18,831 nt of DNA from contig DASWHF010000124.1 of the NCBI GenBank assembly GCA_036393295.1, positions 1 to 18,831 on the forward strand. The letters are read 5' to 3'. Source of the DNA: DASWHF01 sp036393295 (GTDB lineage: Bacteria > Pseudomonadota > Gammaproteobacteria > Acidiferrobacterales > UBA6901). The notes below the pieces were generated by a model. That model did not search any database. It was not told where the DNA came from and worked only from the letters and a program-made list of their open reading frames with translations. Of this stretch, positions 1 through 10,581 are shown in pieces (positions within the stretch are counted from its first letter, which is position 1; each line of letters opens with the position of its first letter). The position numbers and the translations under genes are program-made.

Positions 1-3474
<3,474 letters not shown>

Positions 3475-3639
3475 GCGGGAGTCGGGCGGGGCGTCAAGCA
3501 CGATGCCCCCGCGTGAGAGCAGGATGGTGTCGGCCGGAATCGTGGTAAGAACGGATCGGACGGCGTTGCATTCTTTCGGTGCAGGCGTTTACGGCCAGCC
3601 AGTTTACCGAAAATGCACGCGAAATGCTTGGGCGTAAGG

Positions 3640-3679
3640 GGAAAGCCCCGGCGCCGCGGGCGCGGCGCCGGGGTTTTCC
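3640..3679 (-). terminator. Strong hairpin terminator downstream of the SOR-like gene
   Basis: Bases 3640-3657 and 3662-3679 are reverse complements apart from one G-T pair, with a 4-base loop. The stem is very GC-rich and is flanked by A and T runs. It begins 12 bases past the stop of the gene ending at 3692, and on the minus strand it is followed by a pyrimidine-rich tract. The opposite strand has TTTT at the end of its stem, so it may work in both directions. It separates this gene from metH. Confidence 0.75.
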
Positions 3680-3691
3680 GGTGCGGAAGGT

Positions 3692-4150
3692 TCAGGCGGC
3701 CTGGTTGCCGAACCTGGCCTTGGCGGCCTGGGCGGCGCGCGCCTCGTCGGCCGAGTAGGCCATGCCGGACCACAGCATGGTGTAGGCAATTTCTTCGTTG
3801 CCGTTCTCGCACAGCTCCAGGACCTTATCGAACAGCGGCCGGAAGGTCGGGCTCCTGTGCGATTCCTCGTGCTCCGCGAAGGAGCGCCAGAACGTCACGA
3901 TCAACGCCTCCTTGTCCTTGAGCGGGCTGGCCACCGCCTGGCCGACGGTCGATCCCTCGTTGGAGATCGCGCCGCTGTTGAGGCAGACGAAGCCGCCGAT
4001 GAAGCCGGTCCCGGAATGGTAGGTCTTGACGTTCTCGCACAGGCAGGCGACCCGCTCTTGCAGGTCGTCGACGCTGTAGCCGGGTTTGAGGATCACCCGA
4101 TTGACGGTGATGATGCCCTCGCCGGTGAAGCCATTGATCAATTGTGCCAT
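3692..4150 (-). CDS. Small dimeric alpha+beta barrel protein with a sulfur-oxygenase-reductase-like HxxxH site
   Basis: The protein has 152 residues and no signal peptide or membrane segment, so it is probably cytoplasmic. Start at 4150 is set by an AGGAGA Shine-Dalgarno 6 bases upstream; a longer frame back to 4216 adds only a low-quality Arg/Pro-rich stretch. Residues 86-99 read TFWRSFAEHEESHR. This is close to the segment I recall around iron ligands H86 and H90 of sulfur oxygenase reductase (SOR, TFWKDWKDHEEMHR). A Cys-rich helix (C36, C38) precedes GFIGGF at 49-54, much as the SOR catalytic Cys precedes GFVGF. Glu119 or Glu120 in NEEIAY could be the third ligand. SOR is about 310 residues and hollow-sphere-forming, so this is at most a half-length relative. 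The antibiotic-biosynthesis-monooxygenase (ABM) family shares the fold and a similar aromatic/His helix, and is the main alternative. The gene appears monocistronic. Confidence 0.6.
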   Translation of the reverse strand: MAQLINGFTGEGIITVNRVILKPGYSVDDLQERVACLCENVKTYHSGTGFIGGFVCLNSGAISNEGSTVGQAVASPLKDKEALIVTFWRSFAEHEESHRSPTFRPLFDKVLELCENGNEEIAYTMLWSGMAYSADEARAAQAAKARFGNQAA

Positions 4151-4156
4151 GCGGTC

Positions 4157-4162
4157 TCTCCT
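4157..4162 (-). promoter_or_regulatory. Shine-Dalgarno deciding the start of the SOR-like gene
   Basis: AGGAGA on the minus strand lies 6 bases before the ATG at 4150. It is the only good ribosome-binding site near this frame's 5' end and argues against the longer frame starting at 4216. Confidence 0.8.
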
Positions 4163-4179
4163 GTTTGGCTTGTGCGCCC

Positions 4180-4206
4180 GGGGCCGGGCTGTCGCAGCGC
4201 GGCCCC
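4180..4206 (-). promoter_or_regulatory. Hairpin in the probable 5' leader of the SOR-like gene
   Basis: Two 12-base arms pair at 11 of 12 positions around a 3-base TCG loop. It sits 30 bases upstream of the SOR-like start codon on the minus strand. No T run follows on either side, so it is not an obvious terminator. It could be a leader structure or an operator. Confidence 0.4.
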
Positions 4207-4520
4207 CTGGAAACATAAGGGAATACTAATGTTCAGGCTGAGTTTCTTCCGCCAAACAGCTGCTTTTTCGGGGAAGTCTCGGTTCCAAAGCCGAATCAAC
4301 GGTTTGCGGGCATGAACGATGAGGCATTGATTGCAAGAAGCACGCCACTCGGACAACAACGCCAAGACGGCGGACGGGGGTGATCGCCCGCGGCGGCATG
4401 ACCGCCGTCAAGAACATCGCGTATCGGGATCGGTTACTGTATGGGTCCTACCGTACCGCAAGCGCCGCCCCGGGCGGCCGGCGCGAACCCGCGCTGCGCC
4501 GGCGCCAGCCTCCGACGACG

Positions 4521-4526
4521 AGGAGG
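4521..4526 (+). promoter_or_regulatory. Consensus Shine-Dalgarno fixing the phosphoribosyltransferase start
   Basis: AGGAGG lies 8 bases before the ATG at 4535. The upstream continuation of the same frame, back to 4331, has no family resemblance, so the site fixes the start. Confidence 0.85.
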
Positions 4527-4534
4527 TTCATGTC

Positions 4535-5179
4535 ATGCCCGTCTTCCTGGATCGCAACGATGCCGCCCAGCAGCTCATCGCCGCTCTCGAGCGGTTTCGC
4601 GGGCGACGGCCGGTGGTGCTCGGCATCCCGCGCGGCGGCGTGCCGATGGCCCGGCAGATCGCCGACGCCCTCGGTGGCGAGGTCGACGTGGTGCTGGTGC
4701 GCAAGCTGGGGGCGCCCGACAACCCGGAGCTGGCGGTCGGCGCCATCGACGAGACCGGCTATGCCTATGTGGCGGACTATGCCGAGAGCGTCGGTGCCAC
4801 CCCCGACTACCTGGAACGCGAAAAGCGCGCCCAGCTCGAGATTCTCCGGCGGCGCCGCGCGCAGTACACGCCGGTGCGGCCGCCGATCGACCTGGTCGGC
4901 CGTACCGTCATTGTCGTCGACGACGGCCTGGCGACCGGCGCCACCATGTTCGCCGCCCTGCACGGCCTGCGCGCGCGCCGGCCGGCGCGGCTGGTGGTGG
5001 CCATTCCGGTCGCGCCGCCCGACACGCTCGAGAGGGTCGAGGCCGAGGCCGACGAAGCGGTGTGTCTCGCGGCGCCGGCGAATTTCCGGGCGGTCGGTCA
5101 GTTTTACGCAAGCTTCCCGCAGGTGAGCGACGCCGAGGTGATCGCCGCGCTCGAGGGCGGCGAGCGCCACCCGGACTGA
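4535..5179 (+). CDS. Phosphoribosyltransferase-family protein
   Basis: This 214-residue cytoplasmic protein has a type I phosphoribosyltransferase core. The PRPP-binding loop VVDDGLATGATM is at residues 127-138, with the two acidic residues followed by the G-x-T-G-A-T turn. An N-terminal LGIPRGGVPMA segment (29-39) is the first phosphate-binding region, and VRKLGAPDNPELAVGAI (55-71) matches the stand-alone COG1926-type proteins. The length fits that family. The substrate is unknown: the hood region that confers base specificity is not diagnostic by eye, and these proteins are usually annotated only as predicted phosphoribosyltransferases. The gene is followed after 148 bases by an HPP-family gene with its own likely promoter, so co-transcription is uncertain. 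Confidence 0.9.
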   Translation: MPVFLDRNDAAQQLIAALERFRGRRPVVLGIPRGGVPMARQIADALGGEVDVVLVRKLGAPDNPELAVGAIDETGYAYVADYAESVGATPDYLEREKRAQLEILRRRRAQYTPVRPPIDLVGRTVIVVDDGLATGATMFAALHGLRARRPARLVVAIPVAPPDTLERVEAEADEAVCLAAPANFRAVGQFYASFPQVSDAEVIAALEGGERHPD

Positions 5180-5192
5180 GCGCCCCGGTATT

Positions 5193-5221
5193 TTGCCGCG
5201 GCGGCGGTATTTGGGTAGAGT
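5193..5221 (+). promoter_or_regulatory. Probable sigma-70 promoter for the HPP gene
   Basis: TTGCCG (5193-5198) and TAGAGT (5216-5221) are separated by 17 bases; each box matches consensus at 4 of 6 positions. It lies just past the phosphoribosyltransferase stop, giving a leader of about 100 bases. The leader contains a small hairpin at 5245-5260 (CCCGCC/GGCGGG, 4-base loop). Confidence 0.5.
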
Positions 5222-5312
5222 GCGCGCTTTTGGTGCATTATCGGCCCGCCCTCCGGCGGGTCGTCAGAGTGATCCCCTCCCGGGTGACCTGCGGCGCCGG
5301 TTCGAGCGGCGC

Positions 5313-5320
5313 GAGGAGAG
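5313..5320 (+). promoter_or_regulatory. Shine-Dalgarno fixing the HPP start
   Basis: GAGGAGAG lies 7 bases before the ATG at 5328. It excludes the in-frame upstream start at 5193, whose extra residues are Arg-rich and not membrane-like, and which would overlap the predicted promoter. Confidence 0.8.
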
Positions 5321-5327
5321 TGTGCGC

Positions 5328-6356
5328 ATGCAGGGCTGGTCCAAGTTGAAGCACGCCGCCGCGGCCTGGTTCGAGGGCTTCGGCCTGGTGAGTCATACCG
5401 AAAAGCTGCTGTCGGCGGCCGGCGGCCTGATCGGCATTCTGGTCATTCTCGTCGTCAGTTTTCTGATGTTCGATCCCACCGTCGCCACGACCTGGATCGT
5501 GGCCTCGATGGGCGCCTCGGCGGTGCTGCTGTTCGCGGTTCCGCACGGCGCGCTGTCCCAGCCCTGGGCGCTGGTCGGCGGGCACGGCGTGTCGGCGGTC
5601 ATCGGCGTGGCCTGTTACCAATGGGTGCCCGATCCGACGCTGGCGGCGGCGCTGGCCGTGGGGCTCGCGATCGGCGCGATGTACTACCTGCGCTGCATCC
5701 ATCCGCCCGGCGGCGCGACCGCGCTGAGCGCCGTGGTCGGCGGGTCCGAGGTGCACGCGCTCGGCTATGGCTTCGTGCTGACGCCGGTGATGATCAACGT
5801 GGCGGTGATCCTGGTGGTGGCGGTGCTGGTCAATTATCCGTTCGCCTGGCGCCGCTACCCGGCGTTCCTGGCGCGCGCGCCGAAGCGCGCCACGCCCGCG
5901 CCGGTGGTCGAGGCCGGCGACGCGGCCGGTGTCGAAGACAGTGTCGAGGCCATGCCGAGTCAGGCCGATCTCGACTACGCGCTGCGCCAGATCGACTCGT
6001 TCATCGACATCACCGGCGACGATCTGGCGCGCATTTACGCGCTCGCCATGCAGCACTCCCACGAGCGCGATGTCCCTCCCGGCGACGTCGGTCTCGGCCG
6101 CTGCTACAGCAACGGGCGCTACGGCGATCAGTGGTCGGTGCGCCAGATCGTCGACGAGTCCGGCAGCCGCGGCGCCGGCGACGAGCTGGTGATCTACAAG
6201 ATCCTGGCCGGCACCGGCCGCCGGCAGCCGGGCACCTGCACGCGCGCCGAATTCGCGAACTGGGCGCGCTACGAGGTCAGCCGCAACGAGAATTCCTGGC
6301 AGCGCGTGCGGCAGCCGGGGGAGGGTGGCGACCCGACCCCGGCGCAGGCCACCTGA
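5328..6356 (+). CDS. HPP-family inner-membrane protein with a C-terminal soluble domain
   Basis: The protein has 342 residues. The first ~175 form the HPP membrane domain, with hydrophobic segments near 32-48, 54-72, 84-97, 104-121 and 148-170. The name-giving IHPPGGATAL motif is at 124-133. HPP proteins are integral membrane proteins; some have been linked to nitrite transport across chloroplast membranes, but the bacterial role is unsettled. After an Ala/Pro-rich linker (about 180-205) comes a soluble domain (about 207-330) with the stretches DITGDDLARIYALAMQ, GRCYSNGRYG, WSVRQIVDES and TRAEFANWARYE. Many HPP proteins end in CBS domains; this one does not. A separate two-CBS protein is encoded 74 bases downstream, which suggests a split version of the same arrangement. 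The C-terminal domain is not one I can name. Confidence 0.88.
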   Translation: MQGWSKLKHAAAAWFEGFGLVSHTEKLLSAAGGLIGILVILVVSFLMFDPTVATTWIVASMGASAVLLFAVPHGALSQPWALVGGHGVSAVIGVACYQWVPDPTLAAALAVGLAIGAMYYLRCIHPPGGATALSAVVGGSEVHALGYGFVLTPVMINVAVILVVAVLVNYPFAWRRYPAFLARAPKRATPAPVVEAGDAAGVEDSVEAMPSQADLDYALRQIDSFIDITGDDLARIYALAMQHSHERDVPPGDVGLGRCYSNGRYGDQWSVRQIVDESGSRGAGDELVIYKILAGTGRRQPGTCTRAEFANWARYEVSRNENSWQRVRQPGEGGDPTPAQAT

Positions 6357-6377
6357 GCCGCGGTCGCGGGCGCTCGC

Positions 6378-6403
6378 CCGGACGTCCGGAGTGTGTGTAT
6401 AGT
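6378..6403 (+). promoter_or_regulatory. Possible promoter with palindromic operator for the CBS gene
   Basis: A perfect 12-base palindrome (CCGGACGTCCGG, 6378-6389) lies 8 bases before TATAGT (6398-6403), a 5 of 6 match to the -10 consensus. No recognisable -35 box exists at normal spacing, because the palindrome occupies that area. This could be an activator- or repressor-controlled promoter, or chance in GC-rich DNA. Confidence 0.35.
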
Positions 6404-6430
6404 TGAGCCAGTCCGCTCGGAGCCGTGCCC

Positions 6431-6874
6431 ATGAAGAAGGTCCCCCAGGTCATGTCGGCGATGACCCCATTCCCGTATTCCATCGACGTCGATGAGCTCG
6501 TCACCAAGGCGCGCGAAATGATGGCCGCGCACGATATTCGTCACCTTCCCGTGAAGGACCGCGGTGAGCTGGTCGGCGTGATCACCGACCGCGACATCAA
6601 GCTGACCCTCGGCCCAAGCCTCGGCATCCCCTCGGGTCACAAGCTCAAGGTGCGCGACGTCGCGGTCTTCGAGGCCTATGTGGTCGACATCGGCGAGCGC
6701 CTCGACAGCGTGCTGCTGCACATGGCGCGCCATCACGTCGGCTCGGCGCTGGTGGTGAAGGACGGGCGGCTGGCCGGCATCTTCACCACCTCGGACGCCT
6801 GCAAGTCCTATGGCGAGCACCTGCGCGGTCATTTTCCGGTGTCCAGCGGCGACGGCGGTGGGGACGCGGCTTGA
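6431..6874 (+). CDS. Two-CBS-domain protein
   Basis: This 147-residue cytoplasmic protein consists of a CBS (Bateman) pair: residues about 5-58 (VMSAMTPFPYSID through GELVGVITDRDI) and 74-128 (VRDVAVFEAYVVDI through GRLAGIFTTSDAC). CBS pairs bind adenine nucleotides or similar ligands and usually regulate a partner domain. There is no other domain here, so it probably acts on a separate protein; the HPP membrane protein encoded just upstream is the obvious candidate because the two domains are often fused. The ATG at 6431 is preferred over GTG at 6425 because GGAG (6419-6422) is 8 bases upstream of the ATG. The tail past residue 136 is Gly/Asp-rich and probably disordered. Confidence 0.9.
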   Translation: MKKVPQVMSAMTPFPYSIDVDELVTKAREMMAAHDIRHLPVKDRGELVGVITDRDIKLTLGPSLGIPSGHKLKVRDVAVFEAYVVDIGERLDSVLLHMARHHVGSALVVKDGRLAGIFTTSDACKSYGEHLRGHFPVSSGDGGGDAA

Positions 6875-6935
6875 CGCTCATGCGCGGAAAAAGCCCAACG
6901 TAGAGGCTCAGAGCAAGCGGAAGAATAATCAGAAT

Positions 6936-7037
6936 TGTAGGCGGGGCATCCTGCCCCGCCGGTCGAAGGCCTGCGGCATGTCCTGGCGTCGATGTGAGTC
7001 GAGGACGTGCGCGGCGGGGCTGGAAGCCCCGCCTACA
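6936..7037. repeat. REPIN-like element: two inverted REP palindromes
   Basis: Arms 6936-6960 and 7013-7037 are 25-base inverted repeats matching at 23 of 25 positions. Each arm is itself a hairpin (GGCGGGGC/GCCCCGCC around a 5-base loop) headed by TGTAG, the short 5' tag typical of REP sequences recognised by RAYT transposases. About 52 bases separate the arms. The element lies 61 bases after the CBS gene stop and ends 36 bases before the ynbA-like start, so it would sit in that gene's leader or promoter. No RAYT gene is in this window. Confidence 0.75.
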
Positions 7038-7073
7038 GAGATTGAGAACGTTCAAGGACAATCGGGGAGGGGC

Positions 7074-7681
7074 ATGGCGAGCATCTACGATCTCAAGTCC
7101 GCGTTTCAGAACCTGCTGCGGCCGGTCACGCGCCGGCTGGCGGCGGCCGGCGTCACCGCCAACCAGGTCACCGTCGCGGCCATGCTGCTGAGTTTTGCCG
7201 GTGGCGCAGCGATCGCGCTGTGGCCGGCGGCGCGCTGGCCGCTGCTGCTGGTGCCGGTGATCCTGTTCGCGCGCATGGCGCTCAACGCCGTCGACGGCAT
7301 GCTGGCGCGCGAGCACGGCATGCAATCGCGGCTCGGCGCTGTCCTCAACGAGCTCGGCGACGTGCTGTCGGACGCGGCGCTGTACCTGCCGTTCGCGCTG
7401 GTCCCGGGCGTGGCGGCCGGCGGCGTGGTCGCCGTGGTCGTGCTGGCGCTGATCGCCGAGATGACCGGGGTGATCGGCGTGCAGATCGGCGCCAGCCGCC
7501 GCTACGACGGCCCGATGGGCAAGAGCGACCGGGCGCTGGTGTTCGCCGTGATCGCGCTGGCGCTGGGCCTGGGCGCGCCGGGCGGGGCCTGGCTCGCCGG
7601 GCTGCTCGCGGTCGTGGCCTTGTTGAGCGTGGCGACCATCGTCAACCGCGCGCGCCGCGCGCTGGCCGAGGCGCCGCGCTG

Positions 7682-7682
<1 letters not shown>
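7074..7682 (+). CDS. ynbA: YnbA-like CDP-alcohol phosphatidyltransferase
   Basis: The protein has 202 residues and is mostly hydrophobic, consistent with the six-helix CDP-alcohol phosphatidyltransferase fold in the inner membrane. Such enzymes join a CDP-lipid to an alcohol and release CMP. The motif region is NAVDGMLAR (71-79), then G88, N92, D96 and D100. Against the signature D-x2-D-G-x2-A-R-x8-G-x3-D-x3-D, the first and third Asp are Asn (N71, N92). I recall the same substitutions in E. coli YnbA, along with the matching starts of the two proteins and the G-K-S-D-R-A-L stretch, so they look like a subfamily trait rather than decay. The product lipid is unknown. The start ATG at 7074 follows GGAGG closely and fits the E. 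coli N-terminus; the frame is open back to 6810 but that crosses the REPIN-like element. The stop overlaps the next start by one base. Confidence 0.88.
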
Positions 7683-8620
<938 letters not shown>

Positions 8621-8623
8621 TCC

Positions 8624-9265
8624 ATGATCCGGCTGCTGCGTCACGCGTTCTTCCTGCTGATCGTGCGGCCGGTGATGCTGCTGGTCGTCGGGCTCAACGT
8701 GCGCCATCGCAGCCGGCTGCCGATCCAGGGCCCGGCGATCGTCGTCGCCAATCACAACAGCCACCTGGACACCCTGGGCCTGATGGCGCTGTTCCCGCCG
8801 TCGGTGCTCGACCGGCTGCGGCCGGTGGCGGCGGCCGATTATTTTCTCAGCCGACGCGGGCTCGCCTGGTTCGCCACGCGCATCATCGGCATCCTGCCGA
8901 TCGACCGGCACGCGCGCGAGCGCGGCGAGGACCCGCTCGCCGGCTGCTACGCCGCGCTCGACCGCGGTGAGATCCTGATCCTGTTCCCGGAGGGCTCGCG
9001 CGGCGAGCCCGAGCGCCGGGCGCAGTTCAAGAAGGGTATTTCCCACCTGGCCGAGCGCCGGCCGCTGGTGCCGGTGACGCCGGTGTTCCTGCACGGCATG
9101 GGCAAGGCCCTGCCGCGCGGCGAGGCGCTGCTGGTGCCGTTCTTCTGCGACGTGTTCGTCGGCGAACCGCTGCAGTGGAGCGGCGACCGCGAGCGCTACA
9201 TGCGTGAGCTCGGCGCAGCGATGGATGCGCTGGCGGGGGAGGGGCAGTTTCCGCCCTGGGAGTAG
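8624..9265 (+). CDS. PlsC-type 1-acylglycerol-3-phosphate acyltransferase family protein
   Basis: The protein has 213 residues with a hydrophobic N-terminal segment (about 5-25) anchoring it to the inner membrane. The acyltransferase H-x4-D motif is NHNSHLD (43-49; H44, D49), and the second block is FPEGSRG (121-127). These enzymes acylate lysophosphatidic acid to phosphatidic acid or related acceptors. It starts 3 bases after the ynbB-like stop without a clear Shine-Dalgarno, so it is probably translationally coupled. With the two upstream genes it would cover three consecutive steps: acylation to phosphatidate, activation to CDP-lipid, and transfer to an alcohol. E. coli ynbC occupies the same position, but this protein is much shorter than YnbC as I recall it, so I do not transfer that name. 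Confidence 0.92.
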   Translation: MIRLLRHAFFLLIVRPVMLLVVGLNVRHRSRLPIQGPAIVVANHNSHLDTLGLMALFPPSVLDRLRPVAAADYFLSRRGLAWFATRIIGILPIDRHARERGEDPLAGCYAALDRGEILILFPEGSRGEPERRAQFKKGISHLAERRPLVPVTPVFLHGMGKALPRGEALLVPFFCDVFVGEPLQWSGDRERYMRELGAAMDALAGEGQFPPWE

Positions 9266-9288
9266 TTTTCCAGTTGTTTGACGCTTTA

Positions 9289-9466
9289 ATGTAGGGTGGG
9301 CCTTGGCCCACCGTAATATTATCTTGTCGAATCGCCTATCGGCGATGATGGATAAGCTAATTGCGGGCTTCCGCGCGGGCGCGGGAACCGCAGGTAGGTT
9401 TTCTTTATCGCCGAAGGCGATTCGACAAGATAATAATAATGCGGTGGGCCAGGGCCCACCCTACAT
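9289..9466. repeat. Large REPIN/MITE-like element between converging genes
   Basis: Terminal arms 9289-9313 and 9442-9466 are 25-base inverted repeats matching at 24 of 25 positions, each a hairpin in itself (GGTGGGCC/GGCCCACC) and headed by TGTAGG. Inside them a second inverted repeat continues (TTATCTTGTCGAATCGCC at about 9319-9336 and its complement at 9416-9433), reaching about 9345. The middle 60 or so bases are unpaired. The interior is AT-richer than its surroundings. The element fills the gap between the acyltransferase and radical SAM genes, which converge, and could end transcription from both sides. It encodes nothing recognisable. Confidence 0.8.
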
Positions 9467-9489
9467 AACACCATCGGAGATCGCTCCCG

Positions 9490-10581
9490 CTACGACGCCA
9501 CGCGGATCGCGACGGGAATCCGCCGCCGTCCGAAGCCGCGGTCGAAGTGCGCGAAGCGCCCGGCGATCGCCGCGTGGCAGTGCGGGCAGTGGCCGGCATC
9601 GTCGAGCCGGTAATCGCGGATCTCGTACCAGTCGCGCACGATGACCGGCGCCGAGCAGCCCGGGCAACAGGTGGTGCCGCCGACCGGGTCGTGCACGTTG
9701 CCCGTGTACACATAGTGCAGCCCGGCGGCGAGCGCGATGCGGCGCGCGCGGCTGAGCGTGGCCGGCGGGGTCGCGGGGACGTCGGTCATCTTGTAGTCTG
9801 GGTGGAAGGCCGAGAAGTGCAGCGGCACGTCCGGACCGAGCTCGCGCCGGATCCAGTCGCACTCGGCCTTGAGCTCCTCGTCGGAATCGTTCCTGCCCGG
9901 AATCAGCAGCGTGGTGATCTCGAACCAGACGTCGGTCTCGTGCCTGAGGTATTTGAGCGTGTCGAGCACCGGCGCGAGGTGGGCGCCGGTGAGCTTGAAA
10001 TAGAACTCGTCGGTGAAGGCCTTGAGGTCGACGTTGGCGGCGTCCATTTTGGCGTAGAACTCGCGGCGCGGCGCGGCGTGGATGTAGCCGGCGGTGACCG
10101 CGACCGTCTTGATGCCGCGCGCGTGGCAGGCGTCGGCCACGTCCATCGCGTACTCGGCGAAGATCACCGGATCGTTGTAGGTGAAGGCGACGCTCTTGCA
10201 GTCGTAGGCGAGCGCCGCTCCGGCGATGTCGTCGGGCGAGGCCTGGTCGGCGAGCCGGTCGAAATCCTTTGACTTGCTGATATCCCAGTTCTGGCAGAAC
10301 TTGCAGGCCAGGTTGCAGCCGGCGGTGCCGAACGACAGCACGCTGGTCCCGGGATAGAAATGATTGAGCGGCTTCTTCTCGATCGGATCGATGCAGAATC
10401 CCGAGGAGCGGCCGTAGGTGGTCAGGATCATCTCGCCGCCGACGTTCTGGCGCACGAAGCAGGCGCCGCGCTGGCCGTCGTGCAGCCGGCAGTCGCGCGG
10501 GCACAGGTCGCACTGGATGCGGCCGTCGTCGAGGCGGTGCCACCAGCGTCCGGGGTAGGGCTTGTCGTGGGTCGCGCTCAT
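9490..10581 (-). CDS. amrS: AmmeMemoRadiSam system radical SAM enzyme
   Basis: The protein has 363 residues. The radical SAM cluster motif is C89-x3-C93-x2-C96 (GCNLACKFCQNW). An N-terminal Cys set (C24, C27, C31, C41, within CDLCPRDC and GACFVR) precedes it, as in pyruvate-formate-lyase-activating-enzyme-like members of this family. The C-terminus has two CxxC pairs (C306/C309 and C332/C335) that look like a small zinc ribbon. Substrate and reaction are unknown; older annotation calls such proteins PflA-like. The ATG at 10581 overlaps the amrA stop by 4 bases (ATGA), so the start is fixed by coupling; the frame is open to 10737 only because it runs into amrA. It is last in the amrB-amrA-amrS operon. 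It ends 23 bases from the REPIN-like element. Confidence 0.93.
   Translation of the reverse strand: MSATHDKPYPGRWWHRLDDGRIQCDLCPRDCRLHDGQRGACFVRQNVGGEMILTTYGRSSGFCIDPIEKKPLNHFYPGTSVLSFGTAGCNLACKFCQNWDISKSKDFDRLADQASPDDIAGAALAYDCKSVAFTYNDPVIFAEYAMDVADACHARGIKTVAVTAGYIHAAPRREFYAKMDAANVDLKAFTDEFYFKLTGAHLAPVLDTLKYLRHETDVWFEITTLLIPGRNDSDEELKAECDWIRRELGPDVPLHFSAFHPDYKMTDVPATPPATLSRARRIALAAGLHYVYTGNVHDPVGGTTCCPGCSAPVIVRDWYEIRDYRLDDAGHCPHCHAAIAGRFAHFDRGFGRRRIPVAIRVAS

Larger units (their letters stand above)
4151..4534. other. Divergent intergenic region (384 bases), no gene seen
   Basis: This gap separates the minus-strand SOR-like gene from the plus-strand phosphoribosyltransferase gene. It holds a Shine-Dalgarno site at each end, a strong hairpin at 4180-4206, and a minor 6-bp hairpin at 4391-4407 (CGGCGG/CCGCCG). 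Parts of it are visibly less GC-rich than the coding sequence, as expected for a promoter region. I could not assign a convincing -35/-10 pair in either direction, and saw no small ORF with both a ribosome-binding site and sensible composition. Confidence 0.6.

Noticed and set aside
3475..3640. Cobalamin or SAM riboswitch upstream of metH
   Set aside because: I found no B12-box-like or SAM-riboswitch core sequence in the short leader between the terminator and the start codon.
4151..4216. N-terminal extension of the SOR-like protein to 4216
   Set aside because: The extra residues are Arg/Pro-rich without similarity, and a good AGGAGA site directs initiation at 4150.
6936..7037. Rho-independent terminator reading of the GC-rich hairpins
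   Set aside because: Neither hairpin is followed by a T run; the paired inverted arrangement and TGTAG heads fit a REPIN better. Some termination effect cannot be excluded.
6810..7073. Upstream extension of the ynbA-like frame
   Set aside because: It would translate the REPIN-like element and overlap the CBS gene; the start at 7074 matches the family N-terminus.
9289..9466. Insertion sequence remnant
   Set aside because: There is no transposase fragment and it is only 178 bp. A REPIN/MITE-type element explains the nested inverted repeats.
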